DNA of 64,000 nt from Ferrovibrio sp036381655 (lineage in GTDB: Bacteria; Pseudomonadota; Alphaproteobacteria; Ferrovibrionales; Ferrovibrionaceae). Shown piece by piece: positions 52,689 to 59,850 of the stretch. The notes beneath the pieces are model-generated. The model was not told the DNA's origin, did no database searches, and saw nothing but the letters and a program-made list of their open reading frames with translations. The position numbers and the translations under genes are program-made. Each line of letters begins with the position of its first letter. Positions within the stretch are counted from its first letter, which is position 1. The stretch covers positions 3,276-67,275 of the forward strand of contig NZ_DASVCJ010000029.1 of assembly GCF_036381655.1 (NCBI RefSeq), given 5' to 3'.

Positions 52689-53843
52689 ATGTCCGAACAG
52701 GTCGATACCCGCATCCCGGTTTCCGTCATCACCGGCTTCCTCGGCTCCGGCAAGAGCACGCTGCTCAACCGCCTGCTGCGCCATCCCGACATGGGCGAGA
52801 CGGCCATCATCGTCAACGAATTCGGCGAGATCGGCCTGGACCACGCCCTGATCGCCTCCTCCAGCGAGGATACCGTGCTGCTCAGCTCGGGCTGCCTGTG
52901 CTGCACCGTGCGCGGCGACCTGGTGAAGACCTTCCACGACCTGATGAGCAGGCGCGACCGCGGCGAGGTGAGGCCCTTCCGCCGCATCGTCATCGAGACC
53001 ACCGGCCTGGCCGATCCCGCGCCGGTGCTGCATACGCTGATGACCGATCCGGCGGTGGCCGAGCGCTGCCGGCTGGAAAGCGTGATCGCGCTCGTCGATG
53101 CGGTCAATGGCGAGGCCACGCTGAACAACCACAAGGAAGCGGTGAAGCAGGCCGCCGTCGCCGACCGGCTGGTGCTGAGCAAGGTCGATGTGGCCGACCA
53201 GAAGGCGGTGCAGCAGCTGCGCCATCGCCTGCAGCATCTCAATCCCGGCGCGCCGACCTTCACGGCGGTCAACGGCGATCTGGCACCGAACCAGCTGTTC
53301 AATGCCGGACTTTACGATCCGGCCAGGAAGACCTTCGACGTGCAGAACTGGCTGCGCGCCGAGGCCTATGACGAAGGCCATCATCACCACGATCACGAGC
53401 ATCACGGTCACGAGCATCACCATGGCCACGACCATGATCATCACCATGGCGCCGGCGAGGGCCAGGATCCGCATGACGTGAATCGCCATGACGCCTCGAT
53501 CACCGCCTTCTGCCTGACCTATGACGAGCCGTTCGACTGGAACACGCTGGCGACCTGGCTGGACCTGCTGGCCGCCTATCGCGGCGACAATCTTTTGCGG
53601 GTGAAGGGCCTGGTGAATGTCGTCGGCGTCGACCGGCCGGTGGTGGTGCATGGCGTGCAGCATCTCTTCCACCCGCCGGCGACCATCCCCGCCTGGCCCG
53701 ACGAGGACCGGCGCAGCAAGATCGTCTTCATCACCCGCGATCTGCCCAAGCCGGTGATCGAGCAGACCCTGGCGGCCCTGCGCCAGGCCGAGCCGCAACA
53801 GGGCCAGACGCAGCAAGGCCAGAGCCCGGCCGCCTCGGCCTGA
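52689..53843 (+). CDS. CobW-family metal-chaperone GTPase with a His-rich segment
   Basis: 384 residues. G3E GTPase: Walker A GFLGSGKST near 16, metal-binding CLCC at 69-72, ETTGLADPAPV (Walker B region) and LSKVD (G4). A His/Asp-rich run at about 228-252 precedes the C-terminal CobW_C domain (about 270-365). It probably delivers zinc or cobalt to a metalloenzyme. GAGG lies 10 bases before the ATG. The metal cannot be decided; cobST elsewhere in the window is suggestive of cobalt but many relatives handle zinc. Confidence 0.92.
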   Translation: MSEQVDTRIPVSVITGFLGSGKSTLLNRLLRHPDMGETAIIVNEFGEIGLDHALIASSSEDTVLLSSGCLCCTVRGDLVKTFHDLMSRRDRGEVRPFRRIVIETTGLADPAPVLHTLMTDPAVAERCRLESVIALVDAVNGEATLNNHKEAVKQAAVADRLVLSKVDVADQKAVQQLRHRLQHLNPGAPTFTAVNGDLAPNQLFNAGLYDPARKTFDVQNWLRAEAYDEGHHHHDHEHHGHEHHHGHDHDHHHGAGEGQDPHDVNRHDASITAFCLTYDEPFDWNTLATWLDLLAAYRGDNLLRVKGLVNVVGVDRPVVVHGVQHLFHPPATIPAWPDEDRRSKIVFITRDLPKPVIEQTLAALRQAEPQQGQTQQGQSPAASA

Positions 53844-53859
53844 CCGCACCGCCCATGGC

Positions 53860-53880
53860 CCCTCGGGACAAGCCCGAGGG
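53860..53880. terminator. Hairpin after the CobW gene
   Basis: CCCTCGGG-ACAAG-CCCGAGGG is a perfect 8-bp stem with a five-base loop, 17 bases after the CobW stop. It is followed by TGACG and not a T-run, so it may be a repeat element or a weak terminator. Confidence 0.45.
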
Positions 53881-53924
53881 TGACGATCTGTGTGAACGGG
53901 CCCGGCCTTGACCGCTGTCTCGTC

Positions 53925-53965
53925 ATTCCGGGCAAGCGGCGCGGTTCCGCCGCGAGACCCGGAAT
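53925..53965. repeat. Nested intergenic palindrome (REP-like)
   Basis: Outer arms ATTCCGGG (53925-53932) and CCCGGAAT (53958-53965) enclose inner arms GCGGCG and CGCCGC. The form GTCATTCCGGG...CCCGGAATCCC is a common dispersed intergenic element in alphaproteobacteria. It lies between the convergent CobW and asparaginase genes; the remaining ~110 bases show nothing else. Confidence 0.6.
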
Positions 53966-54073
53966 CCCATTTCAGGACGACGGCTGAATACTCGAGTAAT
54001 CATCCTGCACGATATCCGACAGCGGCTCCGTCGCGCGGCGGACCGCCGTCCACATCCTTTCGACTGCCGTCGC

Positions 54074-55111
54074 TCAGAATGCCGGCGGGGCGAGGCCGAT
54101 ATCGCCGACATGCAGGCCGCGCCAGTTGTTCAGCGGCTGCTCGACCAGCGGCCGGATCGCCTCGCGGCCCTCGTCGTCCAGCAGCTTCAGATGCTCGAGC
54201 AGGCCGCCCAGGGCGGTCTGCGCCGCGCGCGCCGTGCCATCGAGGACCTTCAGCGCGATGCCGAGGCCAAGCTCGGCCGAAGCCGCGGTGTAGACGCCCT
54301 CGGCGCCGGTCTTGGCGATGAATTTCTGCTTGCCGGCCTGCATCACCGCGGTGCAGAAGCGGCCGGTGCCGGCCACGAAGAACGGCTCGGCCATCACCGC
54401 GGCGGCGATCCGTTTCGCCGCCGCCGCGCGCTGCGGCGCCAGCCCCTGCCCGGTGATGAAGCGCGCGAAGCCATGCGCCAGAGCCCGGAGCGGTAGCGCC
54501 ATGGTCGGCATCGAGCAGCCATCGGTGGCGAACATCTCGGGCGCGAGCTTGACCTTGCAGACATCCTCGATCGCCGCCGTCACCCGGCGCTGCACCGGAT
54601 GATCGGGTTTCACATAGCCGCGGATATCCTCGCCCAGATGGGTGGCGACGCTGACCATGCCGGCATGCTTGCCCGAGCAGTTGTTGTGCAGGTTGCTGGG
54701 CGATTGCCGATCGCGCGCCAGTTGCCGCGCGGTTTCTTCGTGATAGGGCCAATGCGCGCCGCATTCGAGATCGTCCGGCTTGCGCCCGATCCGCTGCAGC
54801 CAGAGCGCGACGGTGTCGGTATGACGCGTCTCGCCGCCATGGCTGGCGCAGGCCATGGCGATTTCCGCCTGGCTCAGGCGAAAGGCATCCGCCGCGCCGC
54901 TCTCGATCAGCGGCAGCGCCTGCAGGGCCTTGTTGGAGGAACGCGGAAAAATCGCCGTTTCGACATCGCCCCAGCCGGCCACCAGGCCGCCATCGGCATC
55001 GACGATGGCGGCAATGACCGGATGGCGGCTTTCCACTTGCGCGCCACGCTTGACCTCGACGATAAAGGGCCGCGCGCCGGGGGATGGCAGCGGACCGAAG
55101 GGGCGGCTCAT
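54074..55111 (-). CDS. L-asparaginase of the rhizobial (ReAV-like, class 3) type
   Basis: 345 residues. Key residues of the Rhizobium etli enzyme are all present with an offset of about ten: SSNK (Ser58, Ser59, Lys61), HNNCSGKHAG (Cys145, Lys148) and TDGCSMP (Cys199). It hydrolyses asparagine to aspartate and ammonia and is unrelated to E. coli asparaginases. It is monocistronic and divergent from the SpoU gene. No signal peptide was seen, so it is cytosolic. Confidence 0.92.
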   Translation of the reverse strand: MSRPFGPLPSPGARPFIVEVKRGAQVESRHPVIAAIVDADGGLVAGWGDVETAIFPRSSNKALQALPLIESGAADAFRLSQAEIAMACASHGGETRHTDTVALWLQRIGRKPDDLECGAHWPYHEETARQLARDRQSPSNLHNNCSGKHAGMVSVATHLGEDIRGYVKPDHPVQRRVTAAIEDVCKVKLAPEMFATDGCSMPTMALPLRALAHGFARFITGQGLAPQRAAAAKRIAAAVMAEPFFVAGTGRFCTAVMQAGKQKFIAKTGAEGVYTAASAELGLGIALKVLDGTARAAQTALGGLLEHLKLLDDEGREAIRPLVEQPLNNWRGLHVGDIGLAPPAF

Positions 55112-55130
55112 GCGAGACTCTCCTGCTGGT

Positions 55131-55158
55131 GTTCTGCGCTTAGACGGTTCTGCGCTTA
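55131..55158. repeat. 12-bp direct repeat in the asparaginase/SpoU divergent promoter
   Basis: GTTCTGCGCTTA occurs exactly at 55131-55142 and 55147-55158, 16 bases apart. The second copy runs into TATACAAT, a -10-like element for the plus-strand gene. It may be a tandem activator site or a small duplication. Confidence 0.45.
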
Positions 55159-55182
55159 TACAATGACGAGGCGGGAGTATCC

Positions 55183-55701
55183 ATGCGCGGCTATTTCGGA
55201 ATCGGCGTCGAACGCCTGAGCAAGCCGATGAATGCCGGCAACCTGTTCCGCACCGCGCATGCCTTCGGCGGCAGCTTCGTCTTCACCATCGGCGCCACCT
55301 ACTCGGTCAATGCCGCGCGTTCCGATACCAGCCGCACGCCCGAGAACCTGCCCTGGTACGACTACCCCTCGGCGGCCGAGCTCAATCTGCCGCAGGATTG
55401 CCAGCTGGTCGGCATCGAGCTGCTGGACGAGGCGATCGAGCTGCCCCGCTTCCGCCACCCGCTGCGCGCGGCCTATGTACTGGGGCCGGAGATGGGCAGC
55501 CTGAGCCCGGAACTGGTGGCGCGCTGCCAGCATGTGCTCAAGATCCCGACCAGCTTCTGCGTCAACGTCGCCGTGGCCGGCGCGATCGTCATGTACGATA
55601 GGCTGATCACCCTGGGGAAATTCGGCGAGCGGCCGCTCTCGCCTCTGGCCAAGGGGACCGGGCCGAGCAATCCCGGCGGCCGGCAGGGCAAGCGGTTGTA
55701 A
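55183..55701 (+). CDS. SpoU/TrmH-family RNA 2'-O-methyltransferase
   Basis: 172 residues, a minimal SPOUT domain without an N-terminal RNA-binding extension. Motif 1 is in NAGNLFRTAHAFGGSFVFTI, motif 2 in YVLGPEMGSLSPELV and motif 3 in LKIPTSFCVNVAVAGAIVMYD, forming the trefoil-knot SAM site. TrmL-like small enzymes methylate tRNA wobble positions, but this one differs in sequence and the target is unknown. The C-terminal codons fall in a short tandem repeat. Confidence 0.87.
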   Translation: MRGYFGIGVERLSKPMNAGNLFRTAHAFGGSFVFTIGATYSVNAARSDTSRTPENLPWYDYPSAAELNLPQDCQLVGIELLDEAIELPRFRHPLRAAYVLGPEMGSLSPELVARCQHVLKIPTSFCVNVAVAGAIVMYDRLITLGKFGERPLSPLAKGTGPSNPGGRQGKRL

Positions 55702-55737
55702 GGCAAACGGCTGTAGGCAAACGGCCCAGGGCAACCG
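55687..55737. repeat. Short tandem repeat at the 3' end of the SpoU gene
   Basis: GGCAAGCGG, GGCAAACGG, GGCAAACGG and GGCAACCG recur at 14-15-base spacing. The first copy encodes the final Gly-Lys-Arg of the protein; the rest follow the stop codon. The remaining sequence to 55914 contains a GGGGC-GTA-GCCCC hairpin near 55853-55867 and no gene. Confidence 0.55.
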
Positions 55738-55914
55738 CCGTCAGCAAGCTGCGCGCGAGATGGCATCACAGGCACCCTCGCATTACGGGAATCCGTCCTG
55801 CGCGGCAGGCCTGCAAATATTTCTTTTTTGCCTGCCACCTGCCATAGTGACCGGGGGCGTAGCCCCTAACAGCGCGGGTGGTAAGGCGCGAAAGGGCGCG
55901 GCAGAAGGCCATTA

Positions 55915-57450
55915 ATGAACGCACCGTCGGGGGTCCAGGAACTTTCGGGAGGCGTCGTCCTGTGTCAGGACGCCCATGCCCTCTCCGAGCGGCGCGCCCG
56001 CAACATGATCGCGCGGGTCTGCCGCGATTACCTGGACGAGAATATCCTGGTTCCCATCGAGCTGCTGCATCACTCGGCGCATGCCAAGGTGATCAACAAC
56101 GCCGAGAACCTGCTGGCCGCCCTGGTGCAGAAGGCCGCCATCGCCCAGGCGCAGGCGACGCAGAGCGCCGTGCGCGACAAGGTCAAGAAGCTATATGCGA
56201 TCACCACGGCGGCGGTCACCCAGGTCGAGGCTTTCGAGAAGAAAATCCCCAGCACGCCGCTGACGCATCGCCTGCTGGCGCAGCTCGTCGCCTCCGATCC
56301 GCTCTACGGCGAGCGCATCGCGTTCACCGCGCTGGCGCATCACCTCTATATGAGCAAGAGCTGGACCGAGAAGGCCGACCGCTGCCTCAAGCTGTTCGCC
56401 GAATCCGGCCATGACATGGAGCCGTCGGCCGTGCATGTGCTGGACGAGGCCCTGGCCGAGATTCTGCACGCCAAGAGCGCGGTGCCGGAACTGCTCGGCA
56501 AGTTCCGCGACGGGCGGCTGCGCATCATGCAGCTCATGTCCCTGCTGGATGCGCGCTATGCCACCGATGAGCATGCGCTGGAAACGGACTTCGCCCGCCG
56601 CCTGCACGAGATCACGGCCCGGCATGAAATGCCGGCGCTGCATGAGGCGGTGCTGCTGCTGGTGCGCCGGCTGCTGCTGTCCTCCGTGCCGCTGCTGTCC
56701 GAGGAGCCGACCGAGGAATTCGGCGCCACCAAGGACGTCTATGCCATGCTGACGCGCGACCGCGAACTGGCGATCGAGCTGGGCGCGGCGGACCTGTTCG
56801 AAAAGCGCATGGTGCGGCTGGTCACCGCCGAGAAGCTCGCCAAGCTGATACCCGGCTATTATTCGGCGCCCAAGCTGATGCAGGGGCTGCAGCTTTTCGA
56901 AGAGACCATCGGCGACGGGCCGAAGGAAATCCTGCTCAAATACATCGCCTATCTGTTCGAGCACCGCGACCTGGAAAAGGAATTCGTCGATCCGGCCTAC
57001 AGCCAGGAAGAGAAGGTCGAGATCGCCCATGAACTGCGCAAGAAGGTGGTGTCGTCCGGGCTGTCGGACCATCGCCGCGAGCAGTTCCTCGGCATCCTCG
57101 ATCCGTTGATCCAGCGCATCCAGAGCGGCGGCGAGCAGCGCCGTTCGGCACGCACGCAATGCGGCCCGGAAGATCATGTCGTGCTGGAAGGCACGCGCAT
57201 TCCGCTGAAGAACTGGAGCGCCATCGGGCTTCTGTTCGGCCCGATCACCGGCAGCTTCCTCGACGGCGAGATACTGAAGCTGACCGTGCGCATCAAGAAC
57301 CCGAAGCTGCAGATCACCTTCGACGCCGAAGGCGAAGTCGTGCGCTATACCGACGAGGGCTTCGTGGCGATGAAATACCGCTGCCTGGATGCGCAGCTGG
57401 CCAAGAAAGTGGCGCTGTATTTCGACCCGCTGGCCGCCTCCAAGGGATGA
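55915..57450 (+). CDS. PilZ-domain protein with a long helical N-terminal region
   Basis: 511 residues. Residues 1-400 are mostly helical with no recognised catalytic motif. The C-terminal part (about 405-505) matches PilZ: an RRSAR basic motif followed by NWSAIGLLFGP (the D/N-x-S-x-x-G element) and a beta-barrel with DEGFVAMKYRC. The basic motif plus NxSxxG would bind cyclic di-GMP. It may transmit c-di-GMP signals in motility or envelope control; the N-terminal output is unknown. Confidence 0.78.
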   Translation: MNAPSGVQELSGGVVLCQDAHALSERRARNMIARVCRDYLDENILVPIELLHHSAHAKVINNAENLLAALVQKAAIAQAQATQSAVRDKVKKLYAITTAAVTQVEAFEKKIPSTPLTHRLLAQLVASDPLYGERIAFTALAHHLYMSKSWTEKADRCLKLFAESGHDMEPSAVHVLDEALAEILHAKSAVPELLGKFRDGRLRIMQLMSLLDARYATDEHALETDFARRLHEITARHEMPALHEAVLLLVRRLLLSSVPLLSEEPTEEFGATKDVYAMLTRDRELAIELGAADLFEKRMVRLVTAEKLAKLIPGYYSAPKLMQGLQLFEETIGDGPKEILLKYIAYLFEHRDLEKEFVDPAYSQEEKVEIAHELRKKVVSSGLSDHRREQFLGILDPLIQRIQSGGEQRRSARTQCGPEDHVVLEGTRIPLKNWSAIGLLFGPITGSFLDGEILKLTVRIKNPKLQITFDAEGEVVRYTDEGFVAMKYRCLDAQLAKKVALYFDPLAASKG

Positions 57451-57489
57451 GACCAGGGCGCGGCAAAGCGCGCCGCCGGGCCGCCTGCG

Positions 57490-57576
57490 TCAGAAGATCG
57501 CCTTGAACAGGCCGAGCACCACCGCCAGTCCGATCAGGAAAATGATCACGACGGCCCATCCGATGACTTTGAGCAT
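57490..57576 (-). CDS. 28-residue single-pass membrane peptide
   Basis: MLKVIGWAVVIIFLIGLAVV with LGLFKAIF at the end: a single hydrophobic helix. The start at 57576 is preceded by a perfect AAAGGAGG ribosome-binding site at ideal spacing, which strongly supports translation. It is convergent with the PilZ gene (40 bases between stops). It may anchor or modulate a membrane complex; no function is known. Confidence 0.65.
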   Translation of the reverse strand: MLKVIGWAVVIIFLIGLAVVLGLFKAIF

Positions 57577-57680
57577 CCGGCCTCCTTTCGGCGATTTCCC
57601 GTACTGAAACCGCCGGCGGCTGCCGCTTGTTCCCCGAAGGCCGGTTCCGGGACGCGGCCGCCGCGCCAGTCCGCGACGCG

Positions 57681-58040
57681 CTAGTGCGCGACTCTGGCGA
57701 CCACGTCGAGCAGCTCCTGCTTGCGGAAGGGCTTGGCCAGCGTGGCCAGCGCGCCGAATTCCCGGGCCATGCCGAGGAAATCGAACTGGCCATGGCCGCC
57801 GCCGGAAATCGCGATGATCCTCACATCGGGCCGCAGGCGATGCAGCGTGCGGATGGTTTCGATCCCCTCCTGGTTGGGCATGATGATGTCGGTGATCACA
57901 AGCTCCGGCTGATGCCGCTCGAACAGTTCCATGCCGATGCGCCCGTCGGCCGCCTCGATCACCTCATGGCCGGCTCCCCGCAGGATGGTGGCGATCAGCG
58001 CGCGCATGGCGGCTTCGTCGTCGATGACCAGAGCCTTCAT
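57681..58040 (-). CDS. Single-domain response regulator (CheY-like)
   Basis: 119 residues. A receiver domain with acidic Asp7/Asp8, phosphoacceptor Asp51 in LVITDIIMPNQEG, and Lys in LAKPFRKQELL. No output domain. The ATG at 58040 has GGGGG upstream and removes 15 low-complexity residues of the longer frame. It could be a phosphate sink or relay for a hybrid kinase. The cognate kinase is not identifiable. Confidence 0.9.
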   Translation of the reverse strand: MKALVIDDEAAMRALIATILRGAGHEVIEAADGRIGMELFERHQPELVITDIIMPNQEGIETIRTLHRLRPDVRIIAISGGGHGQFDFLGMAREFGALATLAKPFRKQELLDVVARVAH

Positions 58041-58198
58041 GAATGCCCCCTTCCTGTCCCGCGCAAGTCCCTGTGCGGATTGCACTCCTGGTACGGAGCA
58101 ACGATTTAAATCTAAAATAGAAAATCGCGCGTGAAAACTTCATATTTATAATCCAAAAGTAGAAACCATCGCATGACGCCGACTAGGACCCGCGCGAC

Positions 58199-58224
58199 AA
58201 AAAAGCCCGGCCATGCGGCCGGGC
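58199..58224 (-). terminator. Rho-independent terminator of the FixK-like gene
   Basis: On the minus strand GCCCGGCC-GCAT-GGCCGGGC is a perfect 8-bp stem followed by six Ts. It lies 81 bases downstream of the stop codon of the Crp/Fnr gene. The AT-rich region 58085-58190 upstream of the response regulator shows no other feature. Confidence 0.88.
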
Positions 58225-58304
58225 GAGAAATCCGCGTGACAGGGAGGAAACGCTGACGGGGGAAAGCGGCGTGAAGCTCTGGTGCGAACTCCGGCGCGAA
58301 GCCG

Positions 58305-59087
58305 TCAGGCGGTCTCGATCTCGCACATCTCTTCGAGCAGGTCGCGGCGCAGCAGGACGAGATTCTGCGCGCCTTCCAGCCTGATGACGCGCTGGGCCCG
58401 CAGCCTGCTGATCAGGCGGCTGACCGTTTCGATCGTCAGGCCGAGATAATCTGCGATATCCTGGCGGCACATCGGCAGATGCACTGTCATGATCGCGCCG
58501 GCGGCGGCATCTTCCGGCTGGCTGCCCTGGCGCTCGGCCATGGCCAGCAGGAAGCTCGCCATCCGCTCGGCGGCCGATTTGCGCCCCAGCAACAGCAGGC
58601 GGTCCTGCACCGCCGTCATCTCGCCGCAGATCAGCGTCAGCAGCGTGTGCATCAGCCTGGTGTCGCCGCGCAGCAGCGTCTGGAAGCGGCGGCGCGGATA
58701 GCGCAGCAGCGTAGCGTCGGAGACGGCTTCGACCGTGAAGGAATATTCCTCGCGCTCGCTCAGGCCGACGAAGTCGCCCGGCTGCAGGAATTTGGTGATG
58801 CAGCGGCGGCCATCGGCCAGAACCTTGACGCTGCGCAGGGTGCCGCGCACGACGCGGAAGACGTGATCGGCGGCATCGCCCTCTTCGAGCAGGCTGGCAT
58901 CGCGGCCGATGCGGATCATGGTGGCGATCTGCTGCAGCGCTGCGGCCAGGCCGGCATCGCTGCTGACCGGCGCGTGATCGGGGATGCGGGCCGCCGCCGG
59001 CCGGGCCATGGCGGCCGGCGGCGAGGGAATGGGGCGCAGCGCAGAAAAGGGCTTGGTCGTTGCGGTATCTGCCAGGTCCGGTGCCAT
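58305..59087 (-). CDS. FixK/FNR-type Crp-family transcriptional regulator
   Basis: 260 residues. A beta-barrel sensor domain (about 60-170) and a C-terminal HTH with CRQDIADYLGLTIETVSRLI, keeping the Glu-Thr-x-Ser-Arg recognition residues of FNR that read TTGAT-N4-ATCAA. The N-terminal cysteine cluster for iron-sulfur sensing is absent, so it is FixK-like and probably controlled by expression. It carries an extra disordered N-terminus of 50 residues. A perfect terminator follows. A FixJ-box-like element lies 81-100 bases upstream. Confidence 0.88.
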   Translation of the reverse strand: MAPDLADTATTKPFSALRPIPSPPAAMARPAAARIPDHAPVSSDAGLAAALQQIATMIRIGRDASLLEEGDAADHVFRVVRGTLRSVKVLADGRRCITKFLQPGDFVGLSEREEYSFTVEAVSDATLLRYPRRRFQTLLRGDTRLMHTLLTLICGEMTAVQDRLLLLGRKSAAERMASFLLAMAERQGSQPEDAAAGAIMTVHLPMCRQDIADYLGLTIETVSRLISRLRAQRVIRLEGAQNLVLLRRDLLEEMCEIETA

Positions 59088-59167
59088 GTCTGTCGCTCCT
59101 CGGCGTGCGCTGCGTATCGATGGCGGCAAGCTACCGGCCGGCTTCGCGGATGGATATTTCGGAATTC

Positions 59168-59187
59168 TACCTAGGGGATTTTGCGTA
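59168..59187. promoter_or_regulatory. 20-bp motif upstream of the FixK-like gene
   Basis: TACCTAGGGGATTTTGCGTA; on the gene strand TACGCAAAATCCCCTAGGTA. It is shared, with changes, with the element at 59757-59776 upstream of the next response regulator gene. The TA-rich ends around a TCCC core resemble FixJ-type activator sites from memory; that likeness needs testing. Confidence 0.5.
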
Positions 59188-59257
59188 GTCGGAGGCGAGG
59201 GAAGCCGGTTCCTCGTTCCGTTTTTCGGATTGCGGCGACTCCCGATCGCGGCGGCGC

Positions 59258-59647
59258 TCAGGCCAGCGCCTTCTCGATCGCGGCGAACAGCGCCGGCGAA
59301 GCGACCGGCTTGTCCAGCAGCGGCGCCCCCAGCGCCTGGGCCTGGCTCTGCAGGGCGGCATCGCCGCGGCCGGTGATCAGGATGACCGGCGTTCTGTCGC
59401 CGCGCCGGCGCAGCAGCGTCAGCAATTCCATGCCGGTCATGTCGGGCATGTGGATGTCGAGCAGCAGGCAGGCGATGCCGCCCCGGCCCCCGGCTTTGCC
59501 GCTGGCTTCGGTGTCGAGAAATTCCCGGCCCGAGCCAAAATCGATCACGGCGTAATGCCGGGTTTCGAGCAGGGCCTTGAGCGAATCGCGAACCAGCTCG
59601 TCATCATCGATGACGCCGATGACCGCCTTGGGTGAAGACACGTCCAT
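59258..59647 (-). CDS. Single-domain response regulator (FixJ receiver-like)
   Basis: 129 residues. Receiver domain with Asp14-16 acidic pocket (VIGVIDDDELVR), phosphoacceptor Asp64 in LLLDIHMPDMTG, Thr in LITGRGD and Lys in LDKPV. The sequence is close to FixJ/TodT receivers but the DNA-binding domain is absent. Start at 59647 removes a leader of the longer frame. It may compete with a full-length FixJ for phosphate. Confidence 0.9.
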   Translation of the reverse strand: MDVSSPKAVIGVIDDDELVRDSLKALLETRHYAVIDFGSGREFLDTEASGKAGGRGGIACLLLDIHMPDMTGMELLTLLRRRGDRTPVILITGRGDAALQSQAQALGAPLLDKPVASPALFAAIEKALA

Positions 59648-59756
59648 GAACCAACCGCCTATGCCGTTCGGCGCATCCTGCGCCATAGGCGCTCTGCGGC
59701 GCCTCGCCTGCTTCCCCTGCCCGAACAGGGAAAATAGGATCTGGCGGGGGAAAGCG

Positions 59757-59776
59757 TAAGTAAGGGAATGTACCTA
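59757..59776. promoter_or_regulatory. 20-bp motif upstream of the single-domain response regulator
   Basis: TAAGTAAGGGAATGTACCTA; on the gene strand TAGGTACATTCCCTTACTTA. It aligns with the 59168-59187 element as TASGYAMAWTCCCYTASKTA. It lies 110-129 bases upstream of the start at 59647, a position suitable for an activator. Confidence 0.5.
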
Positions 59777-59850
59777 AGCGAGCGGCCGGGCCGCCCCGCT
59801 CCGCCCCCCACTTCCTCCCGTTTCGCCTCCGGGCCCCGCCTGGCGAAGGA

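Noticed and set aside
53844..54073. Structured RNA between CobW and asparaginase genes
   Set aside because: The palindromes look like dispersed intergenic repeats and no promoter was evident; listed as repeats only.
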